Positions 1-7,062 are shown, counted from the first letter of the stretch. The stretch: 8,214 nt of DNA from Methanomethylovorans sp. (GCA_020854785.1 JAHFZE010000152.1:1-8214); one strand, 5' to 3'. Made by a program: numbers and translations. The notes: generated by a model from the letters alone, not told the origin.

Positions 1-1
1 A

Positions 2-757
2 CACATCAGTGTGGCAGTCGTCTATTTGATAGGCTTGGTCATTGTGATCTCCAGTATTCCTTTCCTGGAGAAGGTTTCACTTGCTCTGCTGGCAGGAGCA
101 GGTTTTGCAGGTATCGTTGTGGGTCTTGCAGCTCAGAGCACACTTGGTAACATTATAGCAGGTATTTCTCTTGCTGTATTCCGGCCATTCAGGGTCGGAG
201 ACAGGGTGAATGTGATGAACGAGTACGGCAAGATCACAGATATCACCCTTCGCCATACTGTTCTAAGGACATGGGACAATAGACGTGTGATAATTCCTAA
301 CAGTATCATTGGGGATGAAGCTATAATCAACTGGTCCATAGAGGACCCCACGGTTAACTGGCCGGTTGAAATAGGTATAAGCTACGACTCAGATATCGAT
401 CTGGCGCGTAAGATCATGATAGAGGAAGCAAGAAAGCATGTTAATGTCATGACACATGTAGAACTTGTGAAATACGATCCAACTATCCAGAAAGATGAAG
501 TCATCCAGGTGCTGGTAACCGAACTAGGCGACCATGCTGTTAACATGCGTCTTTTATTCTGGTGTGCTGATCGTAAATTGTGCTTCACCACAGGGTGTGA
601 AATAAGGGAATCCATTAAGAAGCGATTCGATGCAGACGGCGTGGAAATACCATTCCCATATCGTACTATCGTGTACAAGAAAGACATGGACCAAAATGCA
701 AGGCTTAAGAATGAAACTCATGAAAGTCCTTCTTTTAATGTCGTGCAGGAAAATTAG
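2..757 (+). CDS. MscS-family small-conductance mechanosensitive ion channel (5' end missing)
   Basis: This is the C-terminal part of an MscS-type channel, a membrane protein that opens under membrane tension to release solutes during osmotic downshock. The frame is open to the window edge with no stop, so the true start lies upstream; 251 residues are visible. The visible part begins with a hydrophobic helix (about residues 4-22). The pore-lining TM3 follows, rich in Gly and Ala (AGAGFAGIVVGLAAQSTLGN), then the FRPFRVGDRV junction into the cytoplasmic beta domain, the PNS loop, and the closing alpha/beta domain ending near IPFPYRTIVY. These are hallmark MscS segments in the right order. About 25 polar residues follow as a tail. 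The stop is TAG. The gene converges on trpB2 and ends at the shared hairpin terminator. Family assignment is secure. Conductance class and any extra N-terminal membrane helices cannot be judged. Confidence 0.94.
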   Translation, partial: HISVAVVYLIGLVIVISSIPFLEKVSLALLAGAGFAGIVVGLAAQSTLGNIIAGISLAVFRPFRVGDRVNVMNEYGKITDITLRHTVLRTWDNRRVIIPNSIIGDEAIINWSIEDPTVNWPVEIGISYDSDIDLARKIMIEEARKHVNVMTHVELVKYDPTIQKDEVIQVLVTELGDHAVNMRLLFWCADRKLCFTTGCEIRESIKKRFDADGVEIPFPYRTIVYKKDMDQNARLKNETHESPSFNVVQEN

Positions 758-791
758 GTAATGATACAGTCCCTGAAAAAGCCGATCTCTG

Positions 792-828
792 AAAAAAGTA
801 TGGCCTGCCAATATGGCAGGTCATTTTT
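792..828. terminator. Bidirectional hairpin terminator between mscS and trpB2
   Basis: A 10 bp stem (800-809 with 815-824, one G-T pair, loop AATAT) lies between two convergent genes. On the + strand it runs into TTTTT (824-828). On the - strand it is followed, after two bases, by six Ts (797-792). Archaeal termination depends mainly on the U-tract, so each T-run could serve one gene. Confidence 0.8.
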
Positions 829-839
829 CTGTTATGGGT

Positions 840-2144
840 TTATTCGTTGGTCAGCTTACCGCTGAAATACATGTCATAAGATGCCATGTCGAAGTGTCCA
901 TGACCGCTGAGGTTGAACAGTATGGTTTTCTCTTCACCTGTTTCCTTGCATTTGAGCGCTTCATCTATCGCACATTTTATCGCATGGGCTGATTCAGGGG
1001 CAGGTGCTATTCCTTCACTGCGTGCAAAGGTAACAGCTGCATCGAAGATCTCTACCTGGTGATAGGACCTTGCTTCCATCATGCCATCTGCCACCAGTTT
1101 ACTGACTATCGGTGAAGCTCCATGATATCTGAGACCGCCTGCGTGAATAGCAGGGGGTATGAACTCAGAGCCAAGAGTGTACATCTTAAGCAGTGGTGTC
1201 ATCTGTGCCATATCCCCAAAGTCATAATCGAACCTGCCTTCTGTAAGGCTGGGGCATGCCGATGGTTCTACTGCTATGATCCTTGTATCTGTTTTACCGG
1301 CGATGTTGTCTCTTATGAAAGGCAGACTTACACCCGCCAGGTTGCTTCCCCCACCACAACATCCGATAACGATATCAGGATAGTCTTCAGTCTTAGAGAA
1401 CTGTTTTTGTGTCTCAAGCCCAACGATCGTCTGATGGAGGCATGTGTGGTTAAGGACACTGCCCAGAGCGTATTTGGTGTTGTCGTTAAGGGCTGCAACT
1501 TCTATAGCCTCACTGATGGCTATGCCCAGACTTCCGCTGGTGTCAGGATATTTCTCACGGATCATCCTTCCGAACTGTGTCTCTGGACTTGGAGAAGGAA
1601 CAACGTTCGCACCCCAGAGGTTGATCAGGGATTTTCTGTATGGTTTCTGGTAGAAGCTGGAGCTTACCATGAAAACTTTACACTCTATGCCAAAATAATT
1701 ACATGAAAGGGATAATGCGCTGCCCCATTGACCGGCACCCGTCTCAGTTGTGATCCTTTCGGTACCCTCTTTCATATTGTAGTACGTCTGGGCAATGGCT
1801 GTATTTGGTTTGTGGCTGCCCGCGGGGCTCACACTTTCATTCTTGTAGTATATCTTAGCAGGTGTGCCAAGCACTTTTTCAAGTCTGTGCGCCCTGTGCA
1901 AGGGTGATGGTCTCCAGAGTTTGTATATCTCAAGTATTTCCTGCGGGATATCGATATATCTCTCCGGGCTCATTTCCTGTTTGATCAGTTCTTTCGCGAA
2001 TATGGGCTCAAGTTCCGAGGGTTTGATGGGTTCCCTGGTCGCAGGGTTAAGCGGAGGTGCAAGTGGCTCGGGAAAATCTGCCAGTATATTATACCAATGA
2101 GTAGGCATCTCGTTTTCATCAAGTAGTATCTTTGTATGTTCCAT
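840..2144 (-). CDS. trpB2: Tryptophan synthase beta chain, TrpB2 type (PLP-dependent)
   Basis: Predicted cytoplasmic PLP enzyme condensing indole with L-serine to give L-tryptophan. The 434 residues match the longer TrpB2 branch rather than the roughly 400-residue TrpB1. Lys112 in GSHKPNTA is the expected Schiff-base lysine. Glu134 in TETGAGQWG is the catalytic glutamate, and the Trp in GQWG (TrpB1 usually has His) is typical of TrpB2. GGGSN at 264-268 is the PLP phosphate loop, and Ser413 in SGHGHFD sits near the pyridine nitrogen. I chose ATG at 2144 over the upstream in-frame TTG at 2156 because GAGG lies 6 nt before the ATG. No trpA or other trp gene is adjacent. This fits the proposed role of lone TrpB2 proteins in indole salvage, but that role is inferred. 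Two TGTACA boxes upstream suggest tryptophan-responsive repression. Confidence 0.95.
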   Translation of the reverse strand: MEHTKILLDENEMPTHWYNILADFPEPLAPPLNPATREPIKPSELEPIFAKELIKQEMSPERYIDIPQEILEIYKLWRPSPLHRAHRLEKVLGTPAKIYYKNESVSPAGSHKPNTAIAQTYYNMKEGTERITTETGAGQWGSALSLSCNYFGIECKVFMVSSSFYQKPYRKSLINLWGANVVPSPSPETQFGRMIREKYPDTSGSLGIAISEAIEVAALNDNTKYALGSVLNHTCLHQTIVGLETQKQFSKTEDYPDIVIGCCGGGSNLAGVSLPFIRDNIAGKTDTRIIAVEPSACPSLTEGRFDYDFGDMAQMTPLLKMYTLGSEFIPPAIHAGGLRYHGASPIVSKLVADGMMEARSYHQVEIFDAAVTFARSEGIAPAPESAHAIKCAIDEALKCKETGEEKTILFNLSGHGHFDMASYDMYFSGKLTNE

Positions 2145-2171
2145 GGTAAGCCTCAAGTAAATGTATTACGT

Positions 2172-2187
2172 TGTACAATGATGTACA
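2172..2187. promoter_or_regulatory. Tandem TRP boxes (TGTACA-N4-TGTACA), putative TrpY operator of trpB2
   Basis: Two identical self-palindromic hexamers TGTACA (2172-2177 and 2182-2187) are separated by ATGA, so their centres lie 10 bp apart on the same helix face. They sit 28 bp upstream of the trpB2 ATG, between its likely TATA element and the start codon. TGTACA is the TRP-box consensus bound by the repressor TrpY of Methanothermobacter thermautotrophicus, which is known to regulate trpB2 there. Binding in this organism is inference; no trpY gene is in the window. Confidence 0.7.
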
Positions 2188-2207
2188 TATCTATAATTCT
2201 ATTTATC
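2187..2207 (-). promoter_or_regulatory. Candidate trpB2 TATA region
   Basis: Read on the - strand, two overlapping A/T elements occur: GATAAATAG (2207-2199), preceded by an A-rich BRE-like stretch, and TTATAGATAT (2196-2187). With usual archaeal spacing, transcription would start around 2180-2165, inside or just past the TRP boxes. Which element is used cannot be decided by eye. Confidence 0.5.
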
Positions 2208-2251
2208 ATTTTTGGTTTTCCTCTCAATGTCCTTGAGTGTGACTAATCGAA

Positions 2252-2268
2252 ACAGTAAAATATACTGT
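2252..2268. promoter_or_regulatory. Palindrome at the hisS promoter, possible operator
   Basis: ACAGTA (2252-2257) and TACTGT (2263-2268) are exact inverted copies around AAATA. The right arm touches the hisS TATA box and the left arm covers the BRE position, so a bound protein would block TBP/TFB. No known regulator is recognised for this sequence. Confidence 0.4.
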
Positions 2269-2275
2269 ATAAATA
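2268..2275 (+). promoter_or_regulatory. TATA box of the hisS operon
   Basis: TATAAATA is preceded by an A-rich stretch suitable for a BRE. Archaeal spacing predicts a start near 2295-2300, giving a leader of about 50 nt that contains the hisS ribosome binding site. Confidence 0.6.
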
Positions 2276-2347
2276 CTAACCTCCAAACTAGATCCGTTGA
2301 GATCCAAACTTCACATGCTTATCTCTCTAATACATCAGGTTGATCCG

Positions 2348-3589
2348 ATGACGATACAAAGACCAAGAGGAACAAGGGATTTCCTTCCGCAAGAAATGGC
2401 TCGCAGAAGACATCTGGAAAAGCGGCTAAGGCAGGTAGTTGACAGATGGGGTTATCAAGAGATAGTAACACCTACTTTTGAGCACCTGGAGCTTTTTACA
2501 CTGAAATCAGGTGAAGGTGTGGTAGGTGAACTTTACAATTTCACGGACAAAGGGGATCGTGAGATGACCTTGCGGCCTGAACTCACGGCACCTGTGATGA
2601 GGATGTTCGTAAATGAAATGCAGGCCATGCCACGTCCATTGAAGCTGTTCTATTTCGAAAATTGTTTCAGATATGAAAGACCTCAGAAAGGCAGGTTCAG
2701 AGAGTTCTGGCAGTTCGGTGTGGAACTGATCGGTTCCGAGGGACCCGATGCAGATGCAGAGGTCATAGCCCTGGCAACTTCCATGCTCGAGGTTGCCGGG
2801 ATCAAAGGTGATCTGCATGTAGGCTATCTGGGGATCATACGTCATGTATTGAGTTCTCTGGAAGTTGAACAGCAAGGTAAGATCATGCGTCTTGTAGACA
2901 AGAAAGATGATAAGGGATTGGACGATTACCTTGAAGAGATCAATGCACCGATCGATCTGCGCATGAAACTCCTTGGGCTCATTTCTCTTACGGGCAGTGA
3001 AGCTGTTTCCAATGCCTGCGATCTGCTTGGCCCAATTCCTGAAATAGATGCTTTCCAGCAGATACTTACCCTTTTAGATGCATATGGAATAGATCATACC
3101 ATTGATTTCGGTATTGCCAGGGGTCTTGATTACTATACAGGTATGGTCTTTGAGATATATGCCGAGGGTCTCGGTGCACAGAAACAGGTATGTGGTGGCG
3201 GTTCATATAAACTGATCCAGCTTTTTGGAGGAGGCGACGTTCCATCTACCGGTTTTGGCCTGGGTTTTGACAGGGTCATGGAGATATATGACATTGAGCC
3301 TGCAGTGCAAAAGACCGTTGTCATGATAACTACGGAAAGCACACGCATCAATGCTATCCCGGTGGCCTGCAAGCTAAGGGAGTATGTTCCTGTGTATCTG
3401 GATATCATGAACAGGAATTTCAAGGCTCAGCTATCGTATGCTAACAATATAGGTGCCCGTTATGCGCTCATATTAGGTGAAAAGGAAGTGACCCAGGGTT
3501 TTTTGACTTTAAAAGATATGGAAAGTGGGAGTCAGGAATCCCTTACTCTCAATGAGATCATTTTGAAACTGACCGGTGAAAGCAATTGA
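2348..3589 (+). CDS. hisS: Histidyl-tRNA synthetase
   Basis: Class II aminoacyl-tRNA synthetase charging tRNA-His with histidine in the cytoplasm; 413 residues, normal for the family. The protein opens with the typical [21 protein letters not shown] (75-85) leads to motif 2, [18 protein letters not shown] (107-124). The HisRS-specific ARGLDYYTG (257-265) carries the catalytic Arg258, and motif 3 is [10 protein letters not shown] (302-311). The anticodon-binding domain follows from about 323. I chose ATG at 2348 over an in-frame TTG at 2297 because the family N-terminus starts just after it and AGGT (2337-2340) is well placed. The extra 17 residues from the TTG match nothing typical and would begin at the predicted transcript start. 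The stop codon overlaps the start of the next gene, so hisS heads a probable operon with four pilin-like genes. Confidence 0.96.
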   Translation: MTIQRPRGTRDFLPQEMARRRHLEKRLRQVVDRWGYQEIVTPTFEHLELFTLKSGEGVVGELYNFTDKGDREMTLRPELTAPVMRMFVNEMQAMPRPLKLFYFENCFRYERPQKGRFREFWQFGVELIGSEGPDADAEVIALATSMLEVAGIKGDLHVGYLGIIRHVLSSLEVEQQGKIMRLVDKKDDKGLDDYLEEINAPIDLRMKLLGLISLTGSEAVSNACDLLGPIPEIDAFQQILTLLDAYGIDHTIDFGIARGLDYYTGMVFEIYAEGLGAQKQVCGGGSYKLIQLFGGGDVPSTGFGLGFDRVMEIYDIEPAVQKTVVMITTESTRINAIPVACKLREYVPVYLDIMNRNFKAQLSYANNIGARYALILGEKEVTQGFLTLKDMESGSQESLTLNEIILKLTGESN

Positions 3590-4074
3590 AGCATTCAAGG
3601 ACTTTGTGTGTGCTGGCAGCCGATAGAACTGCTGCGGTCTCCCTACCCATGCGGTTCGTTGTGGCATCCATTCTGCTAATGGCTACTATGGTCCTGCTGG
3701 CCACGGCAACTTCAGGTTTTCTGGCTCACATAAGGATGAGCGCTCTGGGATCAGAGATCTCCGAGCTAGACACCACGGCGTCACTTTTGTATTCGGGTGG
3801 CCCGGGCAGCAACTTTACAATGGAAGTGAATGTGCCAGCAGGGTGCCAGGTGGTTCTGGGGTCCATGCCTGGATGTGAGTCATCATGGCCTCTTGATGCA
3901 AAGAACTATTTTCTGGAATATGATGGAAAGCACATAATATGGGAGTCCAGGGCAGCCTACAGTAATAAGCTAATGGACGGTGTGGCCGTTCTTGGCCCGG
4001 GTGAACATCGCTTATTCATGGAAACCGTTATAGACCCCTCAGATGGGATGCTTTTTGTAAGAATATATGAGTAA
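3586..4074 (+). CDS. Unrecognised single-pass membrane protein, type IV pilin-like N-terminus (cassette gene 1)
   Basis: Not assigned to a named family. The 162-residue protein has a short N-terminus, the stretch [14 protein letters not shown] (13-26), a hydrophobic helix at about 22-46, then a mainly polar domain with one N-glycosylation sequon (N76) and Cys87/Cys97. The AVSLP just before the helix resembles the AVSP start of mature haloarchaeal pilins, so cleavage by a PibD/EppA-type prepilin peptidase near A16/A17 is possible. There is no Glu at the classical +5 position. The proposed start is TTG at 3586, overlapping the hisS stop by 4 nt, with GGTGA (3575-3579) 6 nt upstream. GTG at 3610 and ATG at 3649 are alternatives, but the ATG would remove the charged motif. 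That the ORF is real is well supported by its placement; the pilin-like role is inference. Confidence 0.78.
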   Translation: MKHSRTLCVLAADRTAAVSLPMRFVVASILLMATMVLLATATSGFLAHIRMSALGSEISELDTTASLLYSGGPGSNFTMEVNVPAGCQVVLGSMPGCESSWPLDAKNYFLEYDGKHIIWESRAAYSNKLMDGVAVLGPGEHRLFMETVIDPSDGMLFVRIYE

Positions 4075-4102
4075 ATGGTATAATTTTTATCAAGGAATTA
4101 AA

Positions 4103-4699
4103 ATGAGGGCTATGTCAGTTTTCCTCCATGATGAAAGGGCATGGGTGGATTTCGTTCTTTCAAAAACGGCGCTTATACTTGCAAGTGTGGTGGTCATTGC
4201 TGCTGTATATCATTTTGCAGTGAGTATGGAGCACATGGACCGTCAGAAGGAACTGGATATGCTTTCTACAGAGCTGTTATCCAATATAGACAAGGTTGGA
4301 AGCAGTCCCTATGAATCAAATATCACCTATAAGTTCAATGCAGAGCATCTTTCCTATCTCCAGGGACAGCAATTTGAAATTTCAATATCCTCTGAATACG
4401 TGGCCATTGATACGAATATTGATGGACGATCGATGATCTCCGCAAGAACCCCTGCTTTCAGAGTATATCCTTATCCACCTTCCATCCTGTACAATGACCT
4501 TAGATCAGAATATGGTACTAATGGTACTATTATGGAACCCATTAGTGCAGAGCATAAGGATATAATTGGATTCTTGGCCTCAAGGGCAAATGAGGTAAGT
4601 TTTGATGCCAGTGAACAGTTCTACATCCATAAAACATTTATATATTTTGCTGATGATATAAATGTGGAAAAGATAGGATATGTACTGGTTTATCAATGA
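4103..4699 (+). CDS. Unrecognised single-pass membrane protein, pilin-like layout (cassette gene 2)
   Basis: Family not recognised. The 198 residues comprise a 16-residue N-terminus with HDERAWVDF (9-17), a hydrophobic helix at about 18-40, a charged stretch (MDRQKELDMLSTELL) likely to extend that helix, then an extracytoplasmic domain with sequons at N73 and N140. The DERA motif directly before the helix recurs in the neighbouring genes. I chose ATG at 4103 because AAGGA (4092-4096) lies 6 nt upstream. The longer form from ATG at 4067 would overlap the previous gene by 8 nt but has no Shine-Dalgarno site. The gene lies 28 nt after cassette gene 1 and overlaps cassette gene 3 by 20 nt. The layout fits a minor pilin or pseudopilin, but a simple anchored surface protein is equally possible from sequence alone. 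Confidence 0.78.
   Translation: MRAMSVFLHDERAWVDFVLSKTALILASVVVIAAVYHFAVSMEHMDRQKELDMLSTELLSNIDKVGSSPYESNITYKFNAEHLSYLQGQQFEISISSEYVAIDTNIDGRSMISARTPAFRVYPYPPSILYNDLRSEYGTNGTIMEPISAEHKDIIGFLASRANEVSFDASEQFYIHKTFIYFADDINVEKIGYVLVYQ
4637..4644 (+). promoter_or_regulatory. Candidate internal TATA box for cassette gene 3
   Basis: TTTATATA, a full match to the archaeal TATA consensus, follows an A-rich BRE-like stretch inside the end of cassette gene 2. It predicts a start near 4664-4670, just before the ATG at 4680, whose own Shine-Dalgarno site is poor. Confidence 0.4.
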
Positions 4700-5180
4700 C
4701 GACAGGGCTATACTTGAACCGCAGAACGACATCTTCGCTACGGCATTATTGGTGTTAGGTTTTGTGGTTTTTGCTTGTGTGGTATCTAAAACATACATTG
4801 CACAACAGGACAGTGCTTTCGCACTGGAGAACTATGAACAGGCTTCCCTGATAGCACAGAGCATTGCCCGTTCCCAGATGCTTCAGGGTAGCAGGCAGGA
4901 CCTCATGTCTGCTGAAAAACTAGATAAGCTGAGTGGTACACAAACTGACCCCCGGACTTTGAGCCTGTTCTTTGATAGTTTCTCTTCAAATGTTAATTTC
5001 CAGGTTGACATTTCTACCGAGGATGGTGAACACATCTGGCACATCAGTAGGACTTTGTCAGCTTCTCCTTCCGTGGGCCATATAGCTGCTTCCATACCTG
5101 TTACACTGGAGCTCAATCCGATGCAGCAGGTTCCTGGCACACTGACTGTGAAATTGTTCAAAGAGAGGTGGGATATTTAA
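4680..5180 (+). CDS. Unrecognised single-pass membrane protein, pilin-like layout (cassette gene 3)
   Basis: Family not recognised. The 166-residue protein starts with a 17-residue N-terminus containing NDDRAILEP (6-14), then a hydrophobic helix at about 18-37, a polar helical stretch (about 43-70) likely to continue it, and a C-terminal region with alternating hydrophobic residues suggestive of beta strands. The DDRA motif matches DERA in the previous gene. From memory, RAILEP resembles the RAQTEP-type starts of small haloarchaeal pilin-like proteins; this was not searched. ATG at 4680 is the only sensible start: an in-frame TAG (4674-4676) lies just upstream and no ATG, GTG or TTG occurs before the helix. 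The Shine-Dalgarno site is weak (AGG only 2 nt from the ATG), so translation may rely on coupling to cassette gene 2 or on a short separate transcript. No sequons are seen. Confidence 0.76.
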   Translation: MYWFINDDRAILEPQNDIFATALLVLGFVVFACVVSKTYIAQQDSAFALENYEQASLIAQSIARSQMLQGSRQDLMSAEKLDKLSGTQTDPRTLSLFFDSFSSNVNFQVDISTEDGEHIWHISRTLSASPSVGHIAASIPVTLELNPMQQVPGTLTVKLFKERWDI

Positions 5181-5181
5181 T

Positions 5182-6387
5182 ATGTTGTGTCAAGCAATGC
5201 AGTCTAACAACTCGGCACACAGGCAAATGATGCCCGACAGCAGTGCAATTTCTTCTACCATTGATGTAATGGTGTTCCTTTTAATGGTGTCCCTTTCAAC
5301 AGTAGTGTTGATGCCTGTTATGCTTTCTTCAGGGTATAGTGGGGCTATGCAGGATGTTGCAACATACAGGTACGATGGGCAGTTGCTGCAATCCTTTCTG
5401 GATAGCAGGGTAGAGTATTTTGAGTACATAGTGGCACCATCTGCATTCTCAGAAAATATTACCATACCTGATGAAAGCACAATGCGCCTCGATCAGAACA
5501 ATATGATATTTAAAAGGGAACATACTTCCAGGACCTTTGGTGACCTGATAGCAGAAGGCATGTTGTTCTCATTGCGTACTGAAGCAAATGGAACGTACTG
5601 TTATCTACACCCGTTCAGCGACGTATATTCAGAAGCTACAGAAAACATACTTGAGGAACATCTGGACAGAAGAATAGGCGGCAGATACAATTACAGGCTG
5701 GAGGCCACCTGGCAGCCTGTTCCAGGATGTGGGCCATCGGCTCAGCTCACAGTGGGTGACTTTCCTCCGGAACAGTCCTTCAGGCAGGGTGCACTAATAT
5801 CCGTGCCTTATAGTCGTTCCGTGAGCTTAACATCTATATCATCTCCTGCAGATGATCTTAGATTTGGTCTTGCGGTCAATTCTTCTAATAAAGAGTATGA
5901 GTTGCGTTCCATGTTCGATGAGTGCATATACCTCGCAGCTTCGAGTGCTTCTGCTTCGATCGTAGGGGTGTGTTATCCTGAAGACTCCCTCCAAAAAATA
6001 AGTAATGGACGGGTTAATTTTGTAGCAATGGGTGCTTCCTTGATGGGGACACCTGCTGATGGATCAGTCATTGAAAAGGCTATAGCTACTGATATATTGA
6101 TCAACGCGGCAAATTTTACAGCAAGCATGTGTGTGAATTCAACAAACATCACAATGCTTACCGAAGCAAATGTGAACCTGGCTGCAAGCAAACTTCAGGA
6201 AAGGCATACAAGTGATATATATTCTTATATTTCAGATGCTATGTCCGGGGAGATCAACAGCACGGTGCAGGCTATGATGCAAACGAATGACAGCATTACT
6301 TTGCTTGGGCTTCGAGATAAACAATTACATTCTATATACATGCATATGAGACCACCGACAGCCGAAGTTACCCTTGTGATATGGTAA
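5182..6387 (+). CDS. Unrecognised large surface protein with pilin-like N-terminus (cassette gene 4)
   Basis: Family not recognised. This is the largest of the set at 401 residues. The N-terminus of about 27 residues ends in PDSSAISSTID (18-28), followed by one hydrophobic helix (about 29-49) and a roughly 350-residue extracytoplasmic domain. That domain carries eight N-X-S/T sequons (N92, N136, N233, N311, N319, N322, N359, N369) and five cysteines, consistent with a glycosylated exported protein. The SSTID plus helix pattern resembles, from memory, small haloarchaeal proteins encoded beside archaeal pilus ATPases; this needs a profile search. The start is ATG at 5182, one nt after the previous stop, with GAGGTG (5165-5170) 11 nt upstream. 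ATG at 5197 is an alternative. It is the last gene of the hisS operon and could be a tip or adhesive subunit, but no adhesin domain is recognised. Confidence 0.78.
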   Translation: MLCQAMQSNNSAHRQMMPDSSAISSTIDVMVFLLMVSLSTVVLMPVMLSSGYSGAMQDVATYRYDGQLLQSFLDSRVEYFEYIVAPSAFSENITIPDESTMRLDQNNMIFKREHTSRTFGDLIAEGMLFSLRTEANGTYCYLHPFSDVYSEATENILEEHLDRRIGGRYNYRLEATWQPVPGCGPSAQLTVGDFPPEQSFRQGALISVPYSRSVSLTSISSPADDLRFGLAVNSSNKEYELRSMFDECIYLAASSASASIVGVCYPEDSLQKISNGRVNFVAMGASLMGTPADGSVIEKAIATDILINAANFTASMCVNSTNITMLTEANVNLAASKLQERHTSDIYSYISDAMSGEINSTVQAMMQTNDSITLLGLRDKQLHSIYMHMRPPTAEVTLVIW

Positions 6388-6402
6388 GGTCCCTATCACA
6401 AA

Positions 6403-6410
6403 TTTTATAT
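6403..6410 (+). promoter_or_regulatory. Candidate rpsO TATA box with a long leader
   Basis: TTTTATAT lies 15 nt past the end of cassette gene 4 and matches the archaeal TATA pattern. It would give a start near 6430-6435 and a leader of about 120 nt. A second A/T element, AATAAAATTT (6495-6504), would give a short leader of about 25 nt, so the assignment is uncertain. Confidence 0.4.
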
Positions 6411-6452
6411 GCTATGCTGTTTCATTTACCTCGCCTCGCCAAGGACAATTAT

Positions 6453-6483
6453 AGGCTATATCTCCATAATGTTCAAATAGCCT
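6453..6483 (+). other. Hairpin in the rpsO leader or 3' end of the hisS operon
   Basis: AGGCTAT (6453-6459) pairs exactly with ATAGCCT (6477-6483) across a 17 nt loop, followed by TTAT. It could be a leader structure of rpsO or a weak terminator for the upstream operon. The sequence does not decide between them. Confidence 0.35.
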
Positions 6484-6552
6484 TTATTGAGATCAATAAA
6501 ATTTACGTGATTTACATCAGATACTTTATTTACGATTATTAGGAGGAATTCA

Positions 6553-7011
6553 ATGGCAAAAATGCATACCCGGAGAAAAGGTCAATCCGGTTCTAAAAGG
6601 CCAATGCGCTCTGAAGCCCCTGCATGGTGCACCATGAGCACAGACGAAATTACAAAAGTTGTGCTGGAAATGTGGAAGCAGGGTATGAGTACAAGCCTTA
6701 TTGGTATGGTCCTCAGGGACAAATATGGAATGCCGGATGTCAAGCTTGCTACAGGAAAGAAGATCACTGCCATCCTTAAGGAAAATGATCAGAAGCCACC
6801 AGTACCCGAAGACCTGTACAATCTTGTTGTAAAGGCAATAGGCATGAGAAAGCACGTAGCTGCAAATCATTCGGACAATCACAATATCCGTTCCTTGCAC
6901 AATGTTGAATCCAAGATCAGAAGACTTGTGAAGTACTACCAGGCCAATAAGGTGCTTCCAGCTGACTGGAAATACAAGCCTGAAACGGCAGAAATGCTTA
7001 TCACAAGATAA
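6553..7011 (+). CDS. rpsO: Small ribosomal subunit protein uS15 (archaeal S15P)
   Basis: Component of the 30S subunit that binds the central domain of 16S rRNA. The 152-residue length is typical of archaeal and eukaryotic S15, which carry an extra N-terminal domain absent from the roughly 89-residue bacterial form. That domain opens with [17 protein letters not shown] and runs to about residue 60. The core S15 domain follows, with the conserved [24 protein letters not shown] region (106-129) and the ending [11 protein letters not shown]. The start is fixed by AGGAGG (6541-6546), 6 nt before the ATG, the strongest ribosome binding site in the window. The gene appears to be transcribed alone: it has possible promoters upstream, a hairpin terminator downstream, and a new promoter region for the next gene. 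Confidence 0.97.
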   Translation: MAKMHTRRKGQSGSKRPMRSEAPAWCTMSTDEITKVVLEMWKQGMSTSLIGMVLRDKYGMPDVKLATGKKITAILKENDQKPPVPEDLYNLVVKAIGMRKHVAANHSDNHNIRSLHNVESKIRRLVKYYQANKVLPADWKYKPETAEMLITR

Positions 7012-7025
7012 AAAGCTCATTTATT

Positions 7026-7062
7026 CCGATAGGCTCGTGCCTGTCGGTGTCTTATTTTATTT
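7026..7062 (+). terminator. Hairpin terminator of rpsO
   Basis: A 9 bp stem (7026-7034 with 7039-7047, one T-G pair, loop TCGT) is followed by a T-rich run, TTATTTTATTT (7052-7062). It starts 15 nt after the rpsO stop codon. Confidence 0.75.

Noticed and set aside
755..883. Read-through of the mscS TAG stop as pyrrolysine, which many Methanosarcinaceae can encode
   Set aside because: The protein is already complete for the family and the extension would run through the terminator hairpin and antisense into trpB2.
1122..1706. 194-codon open frame on the + strand inside trpB2
   Set aside because: It is antisense to a clear TrpB2 coding region and the translation shows no domain or sensible composition.
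2145..2156. Four-residue N-terminal extension of trpB2 from TTG
   Set aside because: The GAGG ribosome binding site lies within this stretch and serves the ATG at 2144.
2223..2237. Inverted repeat CTCAA-N5-TTGAG in the trpB2-hisS gap
   Set aside because: Five-base arms are expected by chance in a 200 bp A/T-rich region and it is not placed against either promoter.
2297..2347. N-terminal extension of hisS from a TTG start
   Set aside because: The extra 17 residues precede the standard family start, and the ATG at 2348 has a well placed ribosome binding site; the TTG coincides with the predicted transcript start.
6550..7020. Long open frame (156 codons) antisense to the whole of rpsO
   Set aside because: It mirrors the S15 coding frame, has no ribosome binding site or recognisable protein, and is explained by codon composition of the real gene.
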